A DNA stretch of 64,000 nucleotides. Source: Mucilaginibacter lappiensis (GTDB lineage Bacteria; Bacteroidota; Bacteroidia; Sphingobacteriales; Sphingobacteriaceae). Shown here in pieces: positions 8,818 through 17,413 of the stretch. How positions within the stretch are numbered: position 1 is the first letter of the stretch; each line of letters opens with the position of its first letter. Location: positions 62,001 to 126,000 of the forward strand of contig NZ_FTMG01000003.1 of NCBI RefSeq assembly GCF_900155965.1. The letters run 5' to 3'. The notes beneath the pieces were generated by a model. It saw nothing but the letters and a program-made list of their open reading frames with translations. It was not told where the DNA came from and did not search any database. The position numbers and the translations under genes are program-made.

Positions 8818-9831
8818 ATGAAATACAATTTTTTAGGAAATACCGGCTTGCTGGTTTCTGAGCTTTGTTTTGGTACCATGACCTTTGGTGGTACAGGCTT
8901 GTACGAAGCCATTGGTAAATCTCAGCAAAAAGAGGTTAATGACCTCATGAAAACGGTTGTGGACTCGGGTATTAACTTTATTGATACCGCCAATGTGTAC
9001 TCCTTTGGTGAATCAGAATCATTGTTGGGTCAGTCGATCAAAGATATGGGGCTCGACCGTAACCAACTGGTTATTGCTACTAAAGTACGCGCTTTTTTAA
9101 ACCAGGGGCAAAACAGCGGCGGCCTATCCCGCTATCATATATTTCAATCGGTTGATGCCAGCTTAAAACGTTTGCAGTTGGATCATACCGACATATTGTA
9201 TGTACACGGCGTGGATTACCACACACCTATAGAAGAGATCATGCGCTCCTTAAACGACATTGTTTTAAGTGGCAAAGTGCGCTACATAGCCGTATGCAAC
9301 TGGCCCGGCTGGATGGTGATGAAGGCCATGGGTATTGCCGAAAAGAATGGCTGGCATAAGTTTATAGGTATGCAATGCTTTTACTCGCTGGCAGGCAGGG
9401 ATATTGAAAGAGAGATACTGCCAGTTGCTATCGATCAAAACCTGGCTATGATGCCCTGGAGCCCGCTGGCTGGTGGTTTTTTATCGGGTAAGGTTACCCG
9501 CAACAACCAAAACGCCGAAGGATCGCGCAGATCAACGTTTGATTTTCCGCCAATAAACAAAGAAAAAGCTTATGATATCATAGACGTGATTGTAGAGATA
9601 GGCAAACAACACAACGTATCTGCAGCACAGATTGCGCTGGCCTGGGTGCGATTACAAAAAGGTATTGCGAGCACTATCATCGGTGCAAAAAACAATGATC
9701 AATTGCTGGATAATATCAAATCGACTGAAATATTATTATCTGATGAAGATCTGAAAAAGATTGATGAGGTAAGCGCGCTGCCCGTTGAATATCCAGGCTG
9801 GATCATTGATTATCAGCATAGGTTCAGATAG
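8818..9831 (+). CDS. Aldo/keto reductase (voltage-gated K+ channel beta-like group)
   Basis: A 337-residue NADPH-dependent aldo/keto reductase with the usual (beta/alpha)8 pattern. The catalytic tetrad can be placed: Asp in INFIDTANVY, Tyr in the same motif, Lys in LVIATKVR, and His in DILYVHGVD. The C-terminal coenzyme site is at IASTIIGAKNNDQLLDNI. The opening MKYNFLGNTGLLVSELCFGTMTFG is typical of the YghZ/YajO-like subgroup. The aldehyde or ketone substrate is unknown. A perfect dyad lies upstream and a bidirectional terminator downstream. Confidence 0.9.
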   Translation: MKYNFLGNTGLLVSELCFGTMTFGGTGLYEAIGKSQQKEVNDLMKTVVDSGINFIDTANVYSFGESESLLGQSIKDMGLDRNQLVIATKVRAFLNQGQNSGGLSRYHIFQSVDASLKRLQLDHTDILYVHGVDYHTPIEEIMRSLNDIVLSGKVRYIAVCNWPGWMVMKAMGIAEKNGWHKFIGMQCFYSLAGRDIEREILPVAIDQNLAMMPWSPLAGGFLSGKVTRNNQNAEGSRRSTFDFPPINKEKAYDIIDVIVEIGKQHNVSAAQIALAWVRLQKGIASTIIGAKNNDQLLDNIKSTEILLSDEDLKKIDEVSALPVEYPGWIIDYQHRFR

Positions 9832-9881
9832 GCCAGAGGAGTTATCAGTTTTGAGTAAACCGGTACGCCTTAACAAACAAA

Positions 9882-9913
9882 AAAGGGAAGCCATATCATG
9901 GTTTCCCTTTTTA
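9882..9913. terminator. Bidirectional terminator
   Basis: AAAGGGAAGCCAT and ATGGTTTCCCTTT form a stem flanked by A- and T-runs, between the convergent aldo/keto reductase and outer-membrane barrel genes. Confidence 0.8.
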
Positions 9914-9928
9914 TATCAGGCAGTAAAA

Positions 9929-10465
9929 CTACAATCCAAAGCCATAAGCTACGCGCAAGGCAAATATGCCTAAGTGATCTTCTTTGTGAGTAAGATAGTC
10001 ATAATGAATCCCAAAATCCCAGTGTTTGGTGGCATAGCCCAGGTTAGGAGACAGATCTAAACGGTGAGGCCCCCAATCCGGACCTTCCAGCTTCTCGAAA
10101 GCGACACCAATTTCGCCACCTACATATATATTGGGCAGAAAAAACTCTTTAACACCGGCTTTGATAGGCAGCTCACCATAGCTTTGATATCTTCTGTCTT
10201 GTCCGGGTATTTTTTTGGGAAAAAAGTGATAACCACCAGCAGTAAATGTGATAGCCAGATCATTGGTAACCCCATACTGCAGGCGTGCGGTTCCGCCTAA
10301 ACTGAAATTTGTACCCAGTTTGGCAACTCCGGTAGGAAGTCCCGATTCAACACCTAAGCTTAAAACAAAAGCTTTGGCCGGGGTGGTTTGCGCTTTTACG
10401 TCGGTTGCAAAAAACAAAATAGCTGCCAGAAAAGCTACACCTATTAGTTTTGATAGTTTTTTCAT
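9929..10465 (-). CDS. Outer-membrane beta-barrel protein
   Basis: This 178-residue protein has a clear signal peptide (MKKLSKLIGVAFLAAILFFATDVKA, cleaved before QTTP). The mature part consists of alternating strands: FVLSLGVESGLPTG, FSLGGTARLQYGV, LAITFTAGGYHFF, LPIKAGVKEFF, IYVGGEIGVAFE, HWDFGIHYDYLT. It ends ALRVAYGFGL, the terminal-aromatic/Leu strand expected for outer-membrane insertion. The function is not predictable beyond a small porin-like or structural barrel. Confidence 0.75.
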   Translation of the reverse strand: MKKLSKLIGVAFLAAILFFATDVKAQTTPAKAFVLSLGVESGLPTGVAKLGTNFSLGGTARLQYGVTNDLAITFTAGGYHFFPKKIPGQDRRYQSYGELPIKAGVKEFFLPNIYVGGEIGVAFEKLEGPDWGPHRLDLSPNLGYATKHWDFGIHYDYLTHKEDHLGIFALRVAYGFGL

Positions 10466-10682
10466 TTGTAATAATTTTTAGTAAACAATATTTACATACA
10501 TTACTATCTCATTTACAAATAGGTTGCCTCGCTTCCTATTTATTTTTTATAATCAGGCAGAAAAAACATGTTTCGATGGAAATTTTTATCACAGGCAACC
10601 TATTACTTAAACTCTTCGTATTTTTTACATGAGCAGTCATTTAACCGGTATTTATATGTATCAAACCAATAAAAATATTTCC

Positions 10683-11198
10683 ATGAAAAAAGTTATCTAT
10701 CCCACGCTGATCATATTATTCATCAGCTTTTCGGCTTTTATTGCAGCAACTACCTGGAAGGTAAAAGATCCCTATGAAATAAAATTTTCGAACGGGAAAA
10801 TACACGGAGAATTTCAGGGACTAAAAGCAAATATTCAGTTTGATAAAGCACATCCCGAAGACTCCAAAATTTCGGCTACTATTGATGCCACCACGTTAAG
10901 TACCGGGTTTTTCATTAAAACCAGTCACTCTAAAGATGCTATCGATGTTGATCATTACCCTACTATCACTTTTACATCAACTGCTGTAAGCAAAACCAAC
11001 GCGGGTTATGATGCCAATGGCAAGCTCTCCTTAAAAGGCGTTACCAAGCCTGTTACCATTCATTTTACTTTTGACGATAAAGGGAATGAAGGCATTTTTA
11101 AAGGTGATTTTAAAGTAATTACCAAAGATTTCGGAATCACCAAAAATGGATCTCCAGATTACCTGGACATTGCATTAAGTGTTCCGGTAGCCAAATAA
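10683..11198 (+). CDS. YceI family protein
   Basis: A YceI-like lipocalin-fold protein that would bind a polyisoprenoid or amphiphilic molecule in the periplasm. I start it at the ATG at 10683, since MKKVIYPTLIILFISFSAFIAA is a good signal peptide; the open frame continues upstream to 10629 but that start would add 18 residues before the signal. Family motifs are IHGEFQGLKANIQFD, the SKISATIDATTLSTG strand pair, DHYPTITFTSTAV and GKLSLKGVTKPVTI. The length (171 residues) is normal. It stands alone with a strong terminator downstream. Confidence 0.9.
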   Translation: MKKVIYPTLIILFISFSAFIAATTWKVKDPYEIKFSNGKIHGEFQGLKANIQFDKAHPEDSKISATIDATTLSTGFFIKTSHSKDAIDVDHYPTITFTSTAVSKTNAGYDANGKLSLKGVTKPVTIHFTFDDKGNEGIFKGDFKVITKDFGITKNGSPDYLDIALSVPVAK

Positions 11199-11260
11199 GC
11201 TATTCAAGAATTTTGAGTTATGAGGGGGAAATTGTGTGTTTTATTTAATAACTCAAAAAG

Positions 11261-11292
11261 AAAGCCCGGAGCTTAAAAACTCCGGGCTTTTG
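11261..11292. terminator. Bidirectional terminator
   Basis: AAGCCCGGAG and CTCCGGGCTT form a ten-base perfect stem with an eight-base loop and T/A runs on both sides, between two convergent genes. Confidence 0.9.
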
Positions 11293-11313
11293 ATTTAATA
11301 TCGTGTTCTTGTA

Positions 11314-12330
11314 CTAGAAGCTTTTTAATACTTTGATAACGTGTTCTACCTGTTCGGGATGAACATCCAGGTGGGTTACAAAACGGATGCGGTGCTTATC
11401 GGTATCACTAGCTTTGATTCCATGTATAGCCAGCTTGGCCAATATAGCGGCTGCTGGTTCAACGGTATCAAACAATACAATATTGGTTTCCACAGGTACC
11501 ACATTACTTACCCAGGATAGTTTGCTTAGCTCCTCGCCCAAAATAGCAGCATGGGCATGATCAATTTTAAGCCGCTCTACATGGTGATCAAGCGCATAGA
11601 TACCCGCTGCTGCTAAAAAGCCTGCCTGGCGCCATCCACCACCCAAAACCTTACGAATACGACGAGCAAATTTGATAGTCGCTACATCGGCCAGCAAAAC
11701 TGACCCTACAGGCGTGCCTAATCCTTTTGATAAACAAACTGATATTCCATTAAAATATTTGCCATAGTCAATAGCCTTGTCACCAGTGTGTGTTAGGGCG
11801 TTAAATATACGTGCCCCATCCAGATGAAGTTTTAAGCCTTTAGCGCGGCATAGTTCGGCAATAGGGGCAATATCAGCCAGTGTATAACAACTGCCGCCAC
11901 CTTTATTTACTGTATTTTCCAGCACTACTAAACTGGTATGAGGGAAATGAATATTTTCGGCATTAATCTCGGGCTCTATCATTTCGGCGGTGATAATACC
12001 CCGGTAACCATTTAGCAAGCGGGTTGATACACCTGAGTTAAAGGCAATACCGCCACCCTCGTACCGGTACACATGCGCGGTTTGGTCGGCTATCAGCTCA
12101 TCTAAAGGCTGTGTAAAGCATTTAATAGCTATTTGGTTGGTCATCGTACCCGATGGACAAAATAAGCCCGCTTCCATCCCAAAAATGGCGGCCGTTTTTT
12201 GCTCCAGTTCAATAATGGTTTCATCCTCGCCAAAAACATCGTCGCCTACTTTGGCGCTCCACATGGCTTCAAGCATGCCGGGTGTCGGTTTTGTTACGGT
12301 ATCGCTGCGTAAATCAACAGTTAATTGCAT
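11314..12330 (-). CDS. ltaE: Low-specificity L-threonine aldolase
   Basis: A 338-residue fold-type I PLP enzyme that cleaves L-threonine/allo-threonine to glycine and acetaldehyde. Diagnostic stretches are VDLRSDTVTKPTPGMLEAM at the start, GDDVFGEDETI, the GLFCPSGTMTNQIAIK phosphate-binding loop, LKLHLDGARIFNA (Asp contacting the PLP ring) and SVCLSKGLGTPVGS with the Schiff-base Lys. Length and order match the family. It is monocistronic and ends at a shared terminator. Confidence 0.9.
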   Translation of the reverse strand: MQLTVDLRSDTVTKPTPGMLEAMWSAKVGDDVFGEDETIIELEQKTAAIFGMEAGLFCPSGTMTNQIAIKCFTQPLDELIADQTAHVYRYEGGGIAFNSGVSTRLLNGYRGIITAEMIEPEINAENIHFPHTSLVVLENTVNKGGGSCYTLADIAPIAELCRAKGLKLHLDGARIFNALTHTGDKAIDYGKYFNGISVCLSKGLGTPVGSVLLADVATIKFARRIRKVLGGGWRQAGFLAAAGIYALDHHVERLKIDHAHAAILGEELSKLSWVSNVVPVETNIVLFDTVEPAAAILAKLAIHGIKASDTDKHRIRFVTHLDVHPEQVEHVIKVLKSF

Positions 12331-12476
12331 GGTAATTTTTTATTCTTATTTTAGAAGTTCAAATCTAAATTATATGCGTTCAATTTTACTATTATCCGTG
12401 TATTTTATGGTTGTAACAAATATGTATCTATCATATTAAATGTTTTTAATTTACGTTCTCTGTTTTTAAACTTGTT

Positions 12477-13160
12477 ATGCGTACAACTATACTCCTTTCA
12501 TTAATCGTATTGAGCTTCACATCAGTTCAGGCTCAAAAATGGCAGCCTGGAACTTTTACGGATGTAAAAGGCAATCGAGAATCCGGTTTCATCAGGCTTG
12601 ACCCTCCCGGTAAAGGGCCGATAAAAGATGAAGGCTTTATTGAATTTAAAGAAACCGAAAAAAATAATCCATATAAATTAAGTGCCAGCGACCTTCGGTC
12701 GTTCATCGTAGCTAAAGATAGCTTTGTGGTAGCTCACGCCCCGCAAAACGGTGCCTGGGGCAAAGAAGAGACTGACTTTGTAAAAGTGGTTTTGGACGAA
12801 CCTACCAAGCTTTACGTTGCCCAGGGTGGTAAAGGCGGCGGCGGAAGCGGTTTTGGCATTTCGCCAGGGGTTGGCCTGGGTTACGGGACCGGTGGCTATG
12901 GAGGTGGCGTAGGCGGGGGTATAGGTATATCACTTGGTGGCGGCCGTGGCCGCAAGGGCGGCAAAACAATTTACTATTATGGTACCAACACAGCCGAAAT
13001 GAAACAGCTTACAGACCAGAATTTTGAAGACATCATGACTGATATTATGGGCGATGAACCTGATGTGGTGGAGAAAATACATGCACACCAGTTTGGGTTA
13101 AAAAATATTGATAAGCTAATCACTTATTATAATGCGCAAATAGCTGCACATAAAAAATAG
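12477..13160 (+). CDS. Exported protein with glycine-rich segment, function unknown
   Basis: I do not recognise a family. The 227-residue protein begins with a signal peptide (MRTTILLSLIVLSFTSVQA). The first half reads as a beta-rich domain (WQPGTFTDVKGNRESGFIRL, then YKLSASDLRSFIV and SFVVA). Residues about 117-162 are very Gly-rich (GGKGGGGSGFGISPGVGLG, then GGYGGGVGGGIGISLGGG), followed by a charged helical tail. The N-terminal pattern of asking whether a value should be changed 'with the environment' recalls small stress-response exported proteins of Bacteroidota, but this is only an impression. Confidence 0.7.
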   Translation: MRTTILLSLIVLSFTSVQAQKWQPGTFTDVKGNRESGFIRLDPPGKGPIKDEGFIEFKETEKNNPYKLSASDLRSFIVAKDSFVVAHAPQNGAWGKEETDFVKVVLDEPTKLYVAQGGKGGGGSGFGISPGVGLGYGTGGYGGGVGGGIGISLGGGRGRKGGKTIYYYGTNTAEMKQLTDQNFEDIMTDIMGDEPDVVEKIHAHQFGLKNIDKLITYYNAQIAAHKK

Positions 13161-13280
13161 TAAATAAGAGAAGTCATATCGAAATAAATTCGGCATCCCA
13201 CCATACATGGCTACACATAATTGAACCTTGCTAATGAGATGTTGAAACAAGTTCAGCATGATGCTATTCTTTGTTTTTAC
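13161..13280. repeat. Degenerate GAGATGTTGAAACAAGTTCAGCATGA repeat unit (partial)
   Basis: The short gap contains ATTCGGCATCCC and, further on, GAGATGTTGAAACAAGTT followed by CAGCATGA. This looks like a decayed inverted repeat of the GATGCTGAA/TTCAGCATC type. It is listed because its arms resemble the other CTGAGC/CAGCATGAC repeats in the window. Confidence 0.4.
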
Positions 13281-13778
13281 CTAATCAATCTTAATGCCCT
13301 TATAATATTCGGCATTCTGATAATCTTTCCGGAGTGGAAAACCGTCCCAATCATCGGGCAATAATATGCGGCGCAGATCCGGGTGACCTTCGAAAAATAT
13401 ACCCAGCAGGTCATAAGCTTCACGCTCGTGCCAGTCGGCTGTGCGGTAAACACAAGTTATGCTTTTAAATTCGGGTAATTCTGTACTTTCCCTGTCCTGC
13501 GGTTTACTTACTTTTAAGGTAAGTTGCGTTTTATAGGGAATAGAGGCCAAATGATAAACTACGCCATAACGATTATCCTCATCATTGTAATGCACCCCGC
13601 TCAGACTCGACAGAAAATCGAAATAAGTTTGGGAATTATTGCGCAATTCCAGACACACCGCTGTGATATCATCTGGATTGATCAACAAAGCGGGTTGTAG
13701 CCCGCCTGTTTCTTCGCCGATAATTACCGCCTCGCCAAATTTTTGAACAAGCAATTGCTTGATATCGTTAAACATCAT
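13281..13778 (-). CDS. nuoC: NADH-quinone oxidoreductase subunit C
   Basis: This 165-residue protein is the 30-kDa hydrophilic subunit of respiratory complex I. The family signature is plain at the C-terminal half: DWHEREAYDLLGIFFEGHP, then DLRRILLPDDWDGFPLRKDY. Its start overlaps the pdxH stop by four bases, so the two are cotranscribed. It is separated from nuoB/nuoA by 13 kb and from nuoD by 18 kb, and nuoD is on the other strand, so the usual nuoABCD order is broken here. It is not fused to NuoD. Confidence 0.92.
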   Translation of the reverse strand: MMFNDIKQLLVQKFGEAVIIGEETGGLQPALLINPDDITAVCLELRNNSQTYFDFLSSLSGVHYNDEDNRYGVVYHLASIPYKTQLTLKVSKPQDRESTELPEFKSITCVYRTADWHEREAYDLLGIFFEGHPDLRRILLPDDWDGFPLRKDYQNAEYYKGIKID

Positions 13779-14431
13779 GGAGCCAAACGTACTTTTTTCC
13801 AGCTTTTTTTATCAACTTTTTTATATAAGATACGGTCATGCAAGCGACTTGAGCGACCTTGCCAAAACTCAACCAATTGCGGGTTCAGGATATAGCCACC
13901 CCAAAATGATGGCTTTGGTACTTCCTTACCCTCATATTCAGCTTCCAGTTCGCCCCATTTTTTCTCTAACTCAGCACGACCTTCAATCTCCTGGCTTTGT
14001 GGTGAAACTACAGCTCCTATCTGGCTGCCTTTAGGCCTGGAATGAAAATACCTTTCGGAATCTTCCTTGCTCAATTTTTCTATCGTACCCTCAATACGTA
14101 CCTGGCGTTCCAATTCGCCCCAAAAAAAAGTAATGGCTCCCTGCGGGTTCTTGGTGATCTCTTTACCCTTCCTACTTAAGTAATTGGTATAGAATATAAA
14201 ACCATGCTGATTAAATCCCTTTAACAACACGATACGTGCCGATGGTTTTCCGTTTGTGGTAGCGGTAGCCAGGGTCATGGCGTTAGGCTCATGCAATTTT
14301 GCGGCTAAAGCTTCGTTAAACCATTGTTCGAACTGATTTATCGGGTCGCCTTTAGTGTCATTTTCGGATAATGTAGCGGCAGTGTAATCCTGCCTCAAAT
14401 TTTGTATTTCCTGTTGATTCATTGAATGCAA
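13775..14431 (-). CDS. pdxH: Pyridoxamine 5'-phosphate oxidase
   Basis: This 218-residue FMN enzyme oxidises pyridoxine or pyridoxamine 5'-phosphate to pyridoxal phosphate. Diagnostic motifs include EPNAMTLATATTNGKPSARIVLLKGF (FMN site), GFIFYTNYLSRKGKEI, FFWGELERQVRIEG, ERYFHSRPKGSQIGAVVSPQS, and the C-terminal WGGYILNPQLVEFWQGRSSRLHDRI. Length is normal. It is the first gene of a two-gene unit with nuoC; its upstream region carries a long perfect inverted repeat. Confidence 0.95.
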   Translation of the reverse strand: MHSMNQQEIQNLRQDYTAATLSENDTKGDPINQFEQWFNEALAAKLHEPNAMTLATATTNGKPSARIVLLKGFNQHGFIFYTNYLSRKGKEITKNPQGAITFFWGELERQVRIEGTIEKLSKEDSERYFHSRPKGSQIGAVVSPQSQEIEGRAELEKKWGELEAEYEGKEVPKPSFWGGYILNPQLVEFWQGRSSRLHDRILYKKVDKKSWKKVRLAP

Positions 14432-14442
14432 ACTTACAAATA

Positions 14443-14538
14443 TAGTATCAAGTAGTTAGTATCAAGTATCATGGCAGCCATATTTTGTTTGATAGGGCGT
14501 TTAAAATCTTGATACTTGATACTAACTACTTGATACTA
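14443..14538. repeat. Perfect 28-base word-repeat hairpin
   Basis: The arms at 14443-14470 and 14511-14538 are exact reverse complements of 28 bases with a 40-base loop. Each arm repeats the word AGTATCAAGTA. It occupies nearly all of the space between the divergent pdxH and algH-like genes, so it must sit close to one or both promoters. Confidence 0.9.
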
Positions 14539-14585
14539 GAACATATTTTTCTTATGCTTGTTGTAATATTTAAAAACTGAACCTT

Positions 14586-15149
14586 ATGCTAAGTCCTATT
14601 CCGGCCGCCGCTGGGCGTCTGCTCATTTCGGAGCCTTTTATGATGGATCCGAATTTTAAAAGATCGGTTATCTTACTAACAGAATACTCTGCTGATGGCG
14701 CTATGGGGTTTATTTTAAACCATCACAGTGAATATATGCTGGGCGATGTTTTACCAGATGTTTCTTACTCCGAAATGCCGGTTTATGATGGCGGACCAGT
14801 AGCTAAAAACACCCTGCACTTTATGCATTGCTGCCCCGAAAAAATAGAAGGTGGTATTGAAATAGCCAAAGGTGTATTTTGGGGCGGTGATTTTGAACAG
14901 GCAAAAGAATTAATATCAAATTACCAATTAACCGAAAACGAGATCAAGTTTTTTGCAGGATACTCTGGCTGGACGCCCCAGCAACTTGACGAAGAAATAT
15001 TACAGGATAGCTGGATAGTAGCCGAAAAATTCAACTCGGAAACACTATTTTCCAACGATGAGCAAAACCTCTGGAAAGAAGTAGTTATAGGCCTGGGCCA
15101 ACGCTATGCCCACATTGCTAATTTTCCGGAGAATCCGGCTTTGAATTGA
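14586..15149 (+). CDS. YqgE/AlgH family protein
   Basis: A 187-residue member of the YqgE/AlgH family, whose biochemical role is still unclear. The signature opening GRLLISEPFMMDPNFKRSVILL is followed by GAMGFILNH, the PVYDGGPVAKNTLHFMH stretch and KFFAGYSGWTPQQLDEEI. No membrane segments or signal peptide are present. The first Met gives the usual length. Confidence 0.93.
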   Translation: MLSPIPAAAGRLLISEPFMMDPNFKRSVILLTEYSADGAMGFILNHHSEYMLGDVLPDVSYSEMPVYDGGPVAKNTLHFMHCCPEKIEGGIEIAKGVFWGGDFEQAKELISNYQLTENEIKFFAGYSGWTPQQLDEEILQDSWIVAEKFNSETLFSNDEQNLWKEVVIGLGQRYAHIANFPENPALN

Positions 15150-15157
15150 ATCTCATA

Positions 15158-15246
15158 TTAAAAGAGATTTTACGTTGGGCGTGTTAAGTTGGACGCTTAA
15201 AAGAATATTTAAAAAACGTACAACGTAACACGTAAAACATATAACA
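15158..15246. repeat. ACGT word-repeat inverted repeat
   Basis: Imperfect inverted repeat between convergent genes. The left arm begins TTTTACGTTGGGCGTGTTAA and the right arm contains TACAACGTAACACGTAAAA. A repeat with the same ACGTAAAACGT word occurs at 49.04-49.16 kb. Confidence 0.65.
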
Positions 15247-15250
15247 TTTA

Positions 15251-15748
15251 CTACCCCTCCATTTCCCTTGCAGAATCTTCTACCTTCTTTTTAAGATCTT
15301 CTTTAAAGCTGATGAGGTTTTTAACCAGGTATTCGTCAGCAGTGGATAATATCTGAGCGGCCAGGATACCTGCGTTTTTTGCCGCATTAAGGGCTACGGT
15401 AGCTACCGGGATGCCATTAGGCATTTGTAATATAGAAAGTATCGAATCCCAGCCGTCAATAGAGTTGCTTGATTTTACAGGCACCCCTATCACCGGCAGA
15501 TGCGTTAACGATGCCACCATACCCGGCAAATGCGCCGCGCCTCCGGCACCGGCAATGATCACTTTAATACCTCTATCGGCAGCGGCACGGGCATAGCTAA
15601 ACATTCTATCTGGCGTGCGGTGTGCCGATACTACGGTGATCTCATACTCAACACCCAATTCTTTTAAAACATCGGCGGCATCCTGCATCACATTCAAATC
15701 GGATTTGCTGCCCATAATGATAGCTACTTTTAGTTCTTTATTGTTCAT
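15251..15748 (-). CDS. purE: N5-carboxyaminoimidazole ribonucleotide mutase
   Basis: PurE converts N5-CAIR to CAIR in purine synthesis. The 165-residue protein carries [14 protein letters not shown] (phosphate loop), [32 protein letters not shown] and [37 protein letters not shown], all diagnostic. I start it at 15748; the frame extends seven residues upstream to 15769, but those codons lie inside the inverted repeat that begins at 15749. PurK is encoded upstream on the same strand, with a four-helix-bundle gene in between. Confidence 0.95.
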   Translation of the reverse strand: MNNKELKVAIIMGSKSDLNVMQDAADVLKELGVEYEITVVSAHRTPDRMFSYARAAADRGIKVIIAGAGGAAHLPGMVASLTHLPVIGVPVKSSNSIDGWDSILSILQMPNGIPVATVALNAAKNAGILAAQILSTADEYLVKNLISFKEDLKKKVEDSAREMEG

Positions 15749-16202
15749 AGTTGATGGTTCATAGATCATAGTTCATGACCACTATTAATTAATTGAATTC
15801 TTAAGTGCTGTGATCATTTTTACCAGCACCTCGTATTCATTATATAATCTTTTGAAATTATCGTCCTGAAGATACCCTCTTTTTTGAGCAATAAATAAAC
15901 AGCTTACAACCTCTATTGCCGATCTAAGTGAATACCCTAAAAACACTTTAAAAACAGCTTTACTTTGTCCGGTTGAGCCTTCGGCAATATTTAGTACTAC
16001 GGAATCTGCAGCCCTTTTAATTTGAGATATTAGGATATAAATTTCTTCTTTAGGAAAGGTTTTAGTCAGCTGATTGATTTGTTCATCTAAGTCCATAGCT
16101 TTTTGCCACACCTGAAGATCTTCAAACCTAAATGCCATTTATTTTTATTTGATATGTAAATAACCTGTCTTACTATGAACTATGATCCATGAACCATGAA
16201 CT
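15749..16202. repeat. 28-base inverted repeats framing the four-helix-bundle gene
   Basis: The arms 15749-15776 and 16175-16202 match as inverted repeats at 26 of 28 positions and repeat the word GTTCATAG/GTTCATGG. They sit immediately outside the gene at 15785-16138, giving a cassette-like unit between purE and purK. Confidence 0.8.
15785..16138 (-). CDS. Four helix bundle protein (23S rRNA intervening-sequence protein family)
   Basis: A 117-residue member of the IVP/four-helix-bundle family (also related to the Avd accessory proteins of diversity-generating retroelements). The hallmark opening FRFEDLQVWQKAMDLDEQIN is followed by FPKEEIYILISQIKRAADSVVLNIAEGSTG and the last two helices with LRSAIEVVSCLFIAQKRGYL. 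The biochemical role of stand-alone members is unknown; nucleic-acid binding has been proposed for the family. It separates purE from purK and is framed by near-perfect inverted repeats, as IVP genes are in rRNA intervening sequences. Confidence 0.9.
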   Translation of the reverse strand: MAFRFEDLQVWQKAMDLDEQINQLTKTFPKEEIYILISQIKRAADSVVLNIAEGSTGQSKAVFKVFLGYSLRSAIEVVSCLFIAQKRGYLQDDNFKRLYNEYEVLVKMITALKNSIN

Positions 16203-16207
16203 AATAC

Positions 16208-17347
16208 CTAACTAATTACCTTCAGCGTTTGCTGCACCAACCTTGCTTTTTCTATGGCTTTTTTCCGGTCAGCGTCAACAATGGTTACATGACCCATTTT
16301 GCGGAATGGCTTGGTTAATGCTTTTCCGTATAGATGCACATAAACGCCCGGAATTTTCAATATTTTTTCGATGCCCTGGTATATAGCCGGGCCTTCATAA
16401 CCTACTTCACCCAAAATATTCACCATAATGGCATTATTGAGGCAGGCCGTATCACCCAGGGGTTGATTGAATATAGCCCTCAAATGCTGTTCAAACTGCG
16501 ATACCACATTACCCTCAATGGTTTGGTGCCCGCTATTATGCGGCCGTGGCGCCAGCTCATTAACCAGTATTTTACCATGTTTATCCAGAAACATTTCAAC
16601 TGCCAATATGCCTACAATTTTAAGGCTCTCAGCAATCTTTTTGGCAATTTGCTCGGCCCGTTCCAATATCTCGAAGGGTAAAGTTGATGGGGATATTAAA
16701 AACTCAACCAAGTTGGCCTGTGGATTAAATTCCATCTCCACTAATGGGAATGTACTTACTTCGCCATTTTCATTCCGGGCTACAATTACGGCTATCTCCT
16801 TTTCAAAGTCAATCCATTTTTCAATCAGGCTGGGTTCTTTAAACGCGCCAGGCAAATAGCTTTCGTCGACAACTTTATAAACGCCTTTACCGTCGTAACC
16901 ATCCTTACGTAATTTTTGGATGTAAGGAAATGGTATAAAGCTTTGCTGTAATTGCTGTGGCGATGATATGATCTGGAAATCGGCCGTAGGGATGCCGTTT
17001 TCTTTGAAAAATTGCTTTTGCAAACCTTTATCCTGTATCAGCCTAATAATACGCGACTGTGGATAAACCATCACCCCCTCTTTCTCCAGTTGAGCAAGAG
17101 CGTCAACGTTCACCTTTTCTATCTCGATGGTGATCATGTCTACATTTTTACCAAAATTGTAAACGGTCTCATAATCGCTCAGGGAACCTATGGTAAACTC
17201 ATCGCAGAGCTTACGGCAGGGTGCCTCCCTGTCGGGATCAAGAATTTTTATAGTAACGTTATAATTTATGGCCTGTTGTATCAGCATACGACCAAGCTGG
17301 CCGCCGCCCAGGATACCTAATTTTAAATCTCCGTAGAATGCTTTCAT
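16208..17347 (-). CDS. purK: 5-(carboxyamino)imidazole ribonucleotide synthase
   Basis: PurK makes N5-CAIR from AIR, bicarbonate and ATP, just before PurE in the pathway. The 379-residue ATP-grasp protein begins with LGILGGGQLGRMLIQQAINY, and shows IQKLRKDGYDGKGVYKV (ATP-binding), FEKEIAVIVARNENGEVSTFP, VEMFLDKHGKILVNELAPRPHNSGHQTIEG and QFEQHLRAIFNQPLG. All are typical. It is the upstream member of the interrupted purK-purE unit. Confidence 0.95.
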   Translation of the reverse strand: MKAFYGDLKLGILGGGQLGRMLIQQAINYNVTIKILDPDREAPCRKLCDEFTIGSLSDYETVYNFGKNVDMITIEIEKVNVDALAQLEKEGVMVYPQSRIIRLIQDKGLQKQFFKENGIPTADFQIISSPQQLQQSFIPFPYIQKLRKDGYDGKGVYKVVDESYLPGAFKEPSLIEKWIDFEKEIAVIVARNENGEVSTFPLVEMEFNPQANLVEFLISPSTLPFEILERAEQIAKKIAESLKIVGILAVEMFLDKHGKILVNELAPRPHNSGHQTIEGNVVSQFEQHLRAIFNQPLGDTACLNNAIMVNILGEVGYEGPAIYQGIEKILKIPGVYVHLYGKALTKPFRKMGHVTIVDADRKKAIEKARLVQQTLKVIS

Positions 17348-17413
17348 GTTGACGATGCAAGTTTACCTGAAATCTTTCAAAAAGCCATAAAATGCTTCAA
17401 CATCTATAGCTTA

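Noticed and set aside
14443-14538. Perfect hairpin as an ordinary terminator
   Set aside because: It lies between two divergent genes upstream of both starts and has no T-run after the stem, so terminator function is unlikely.
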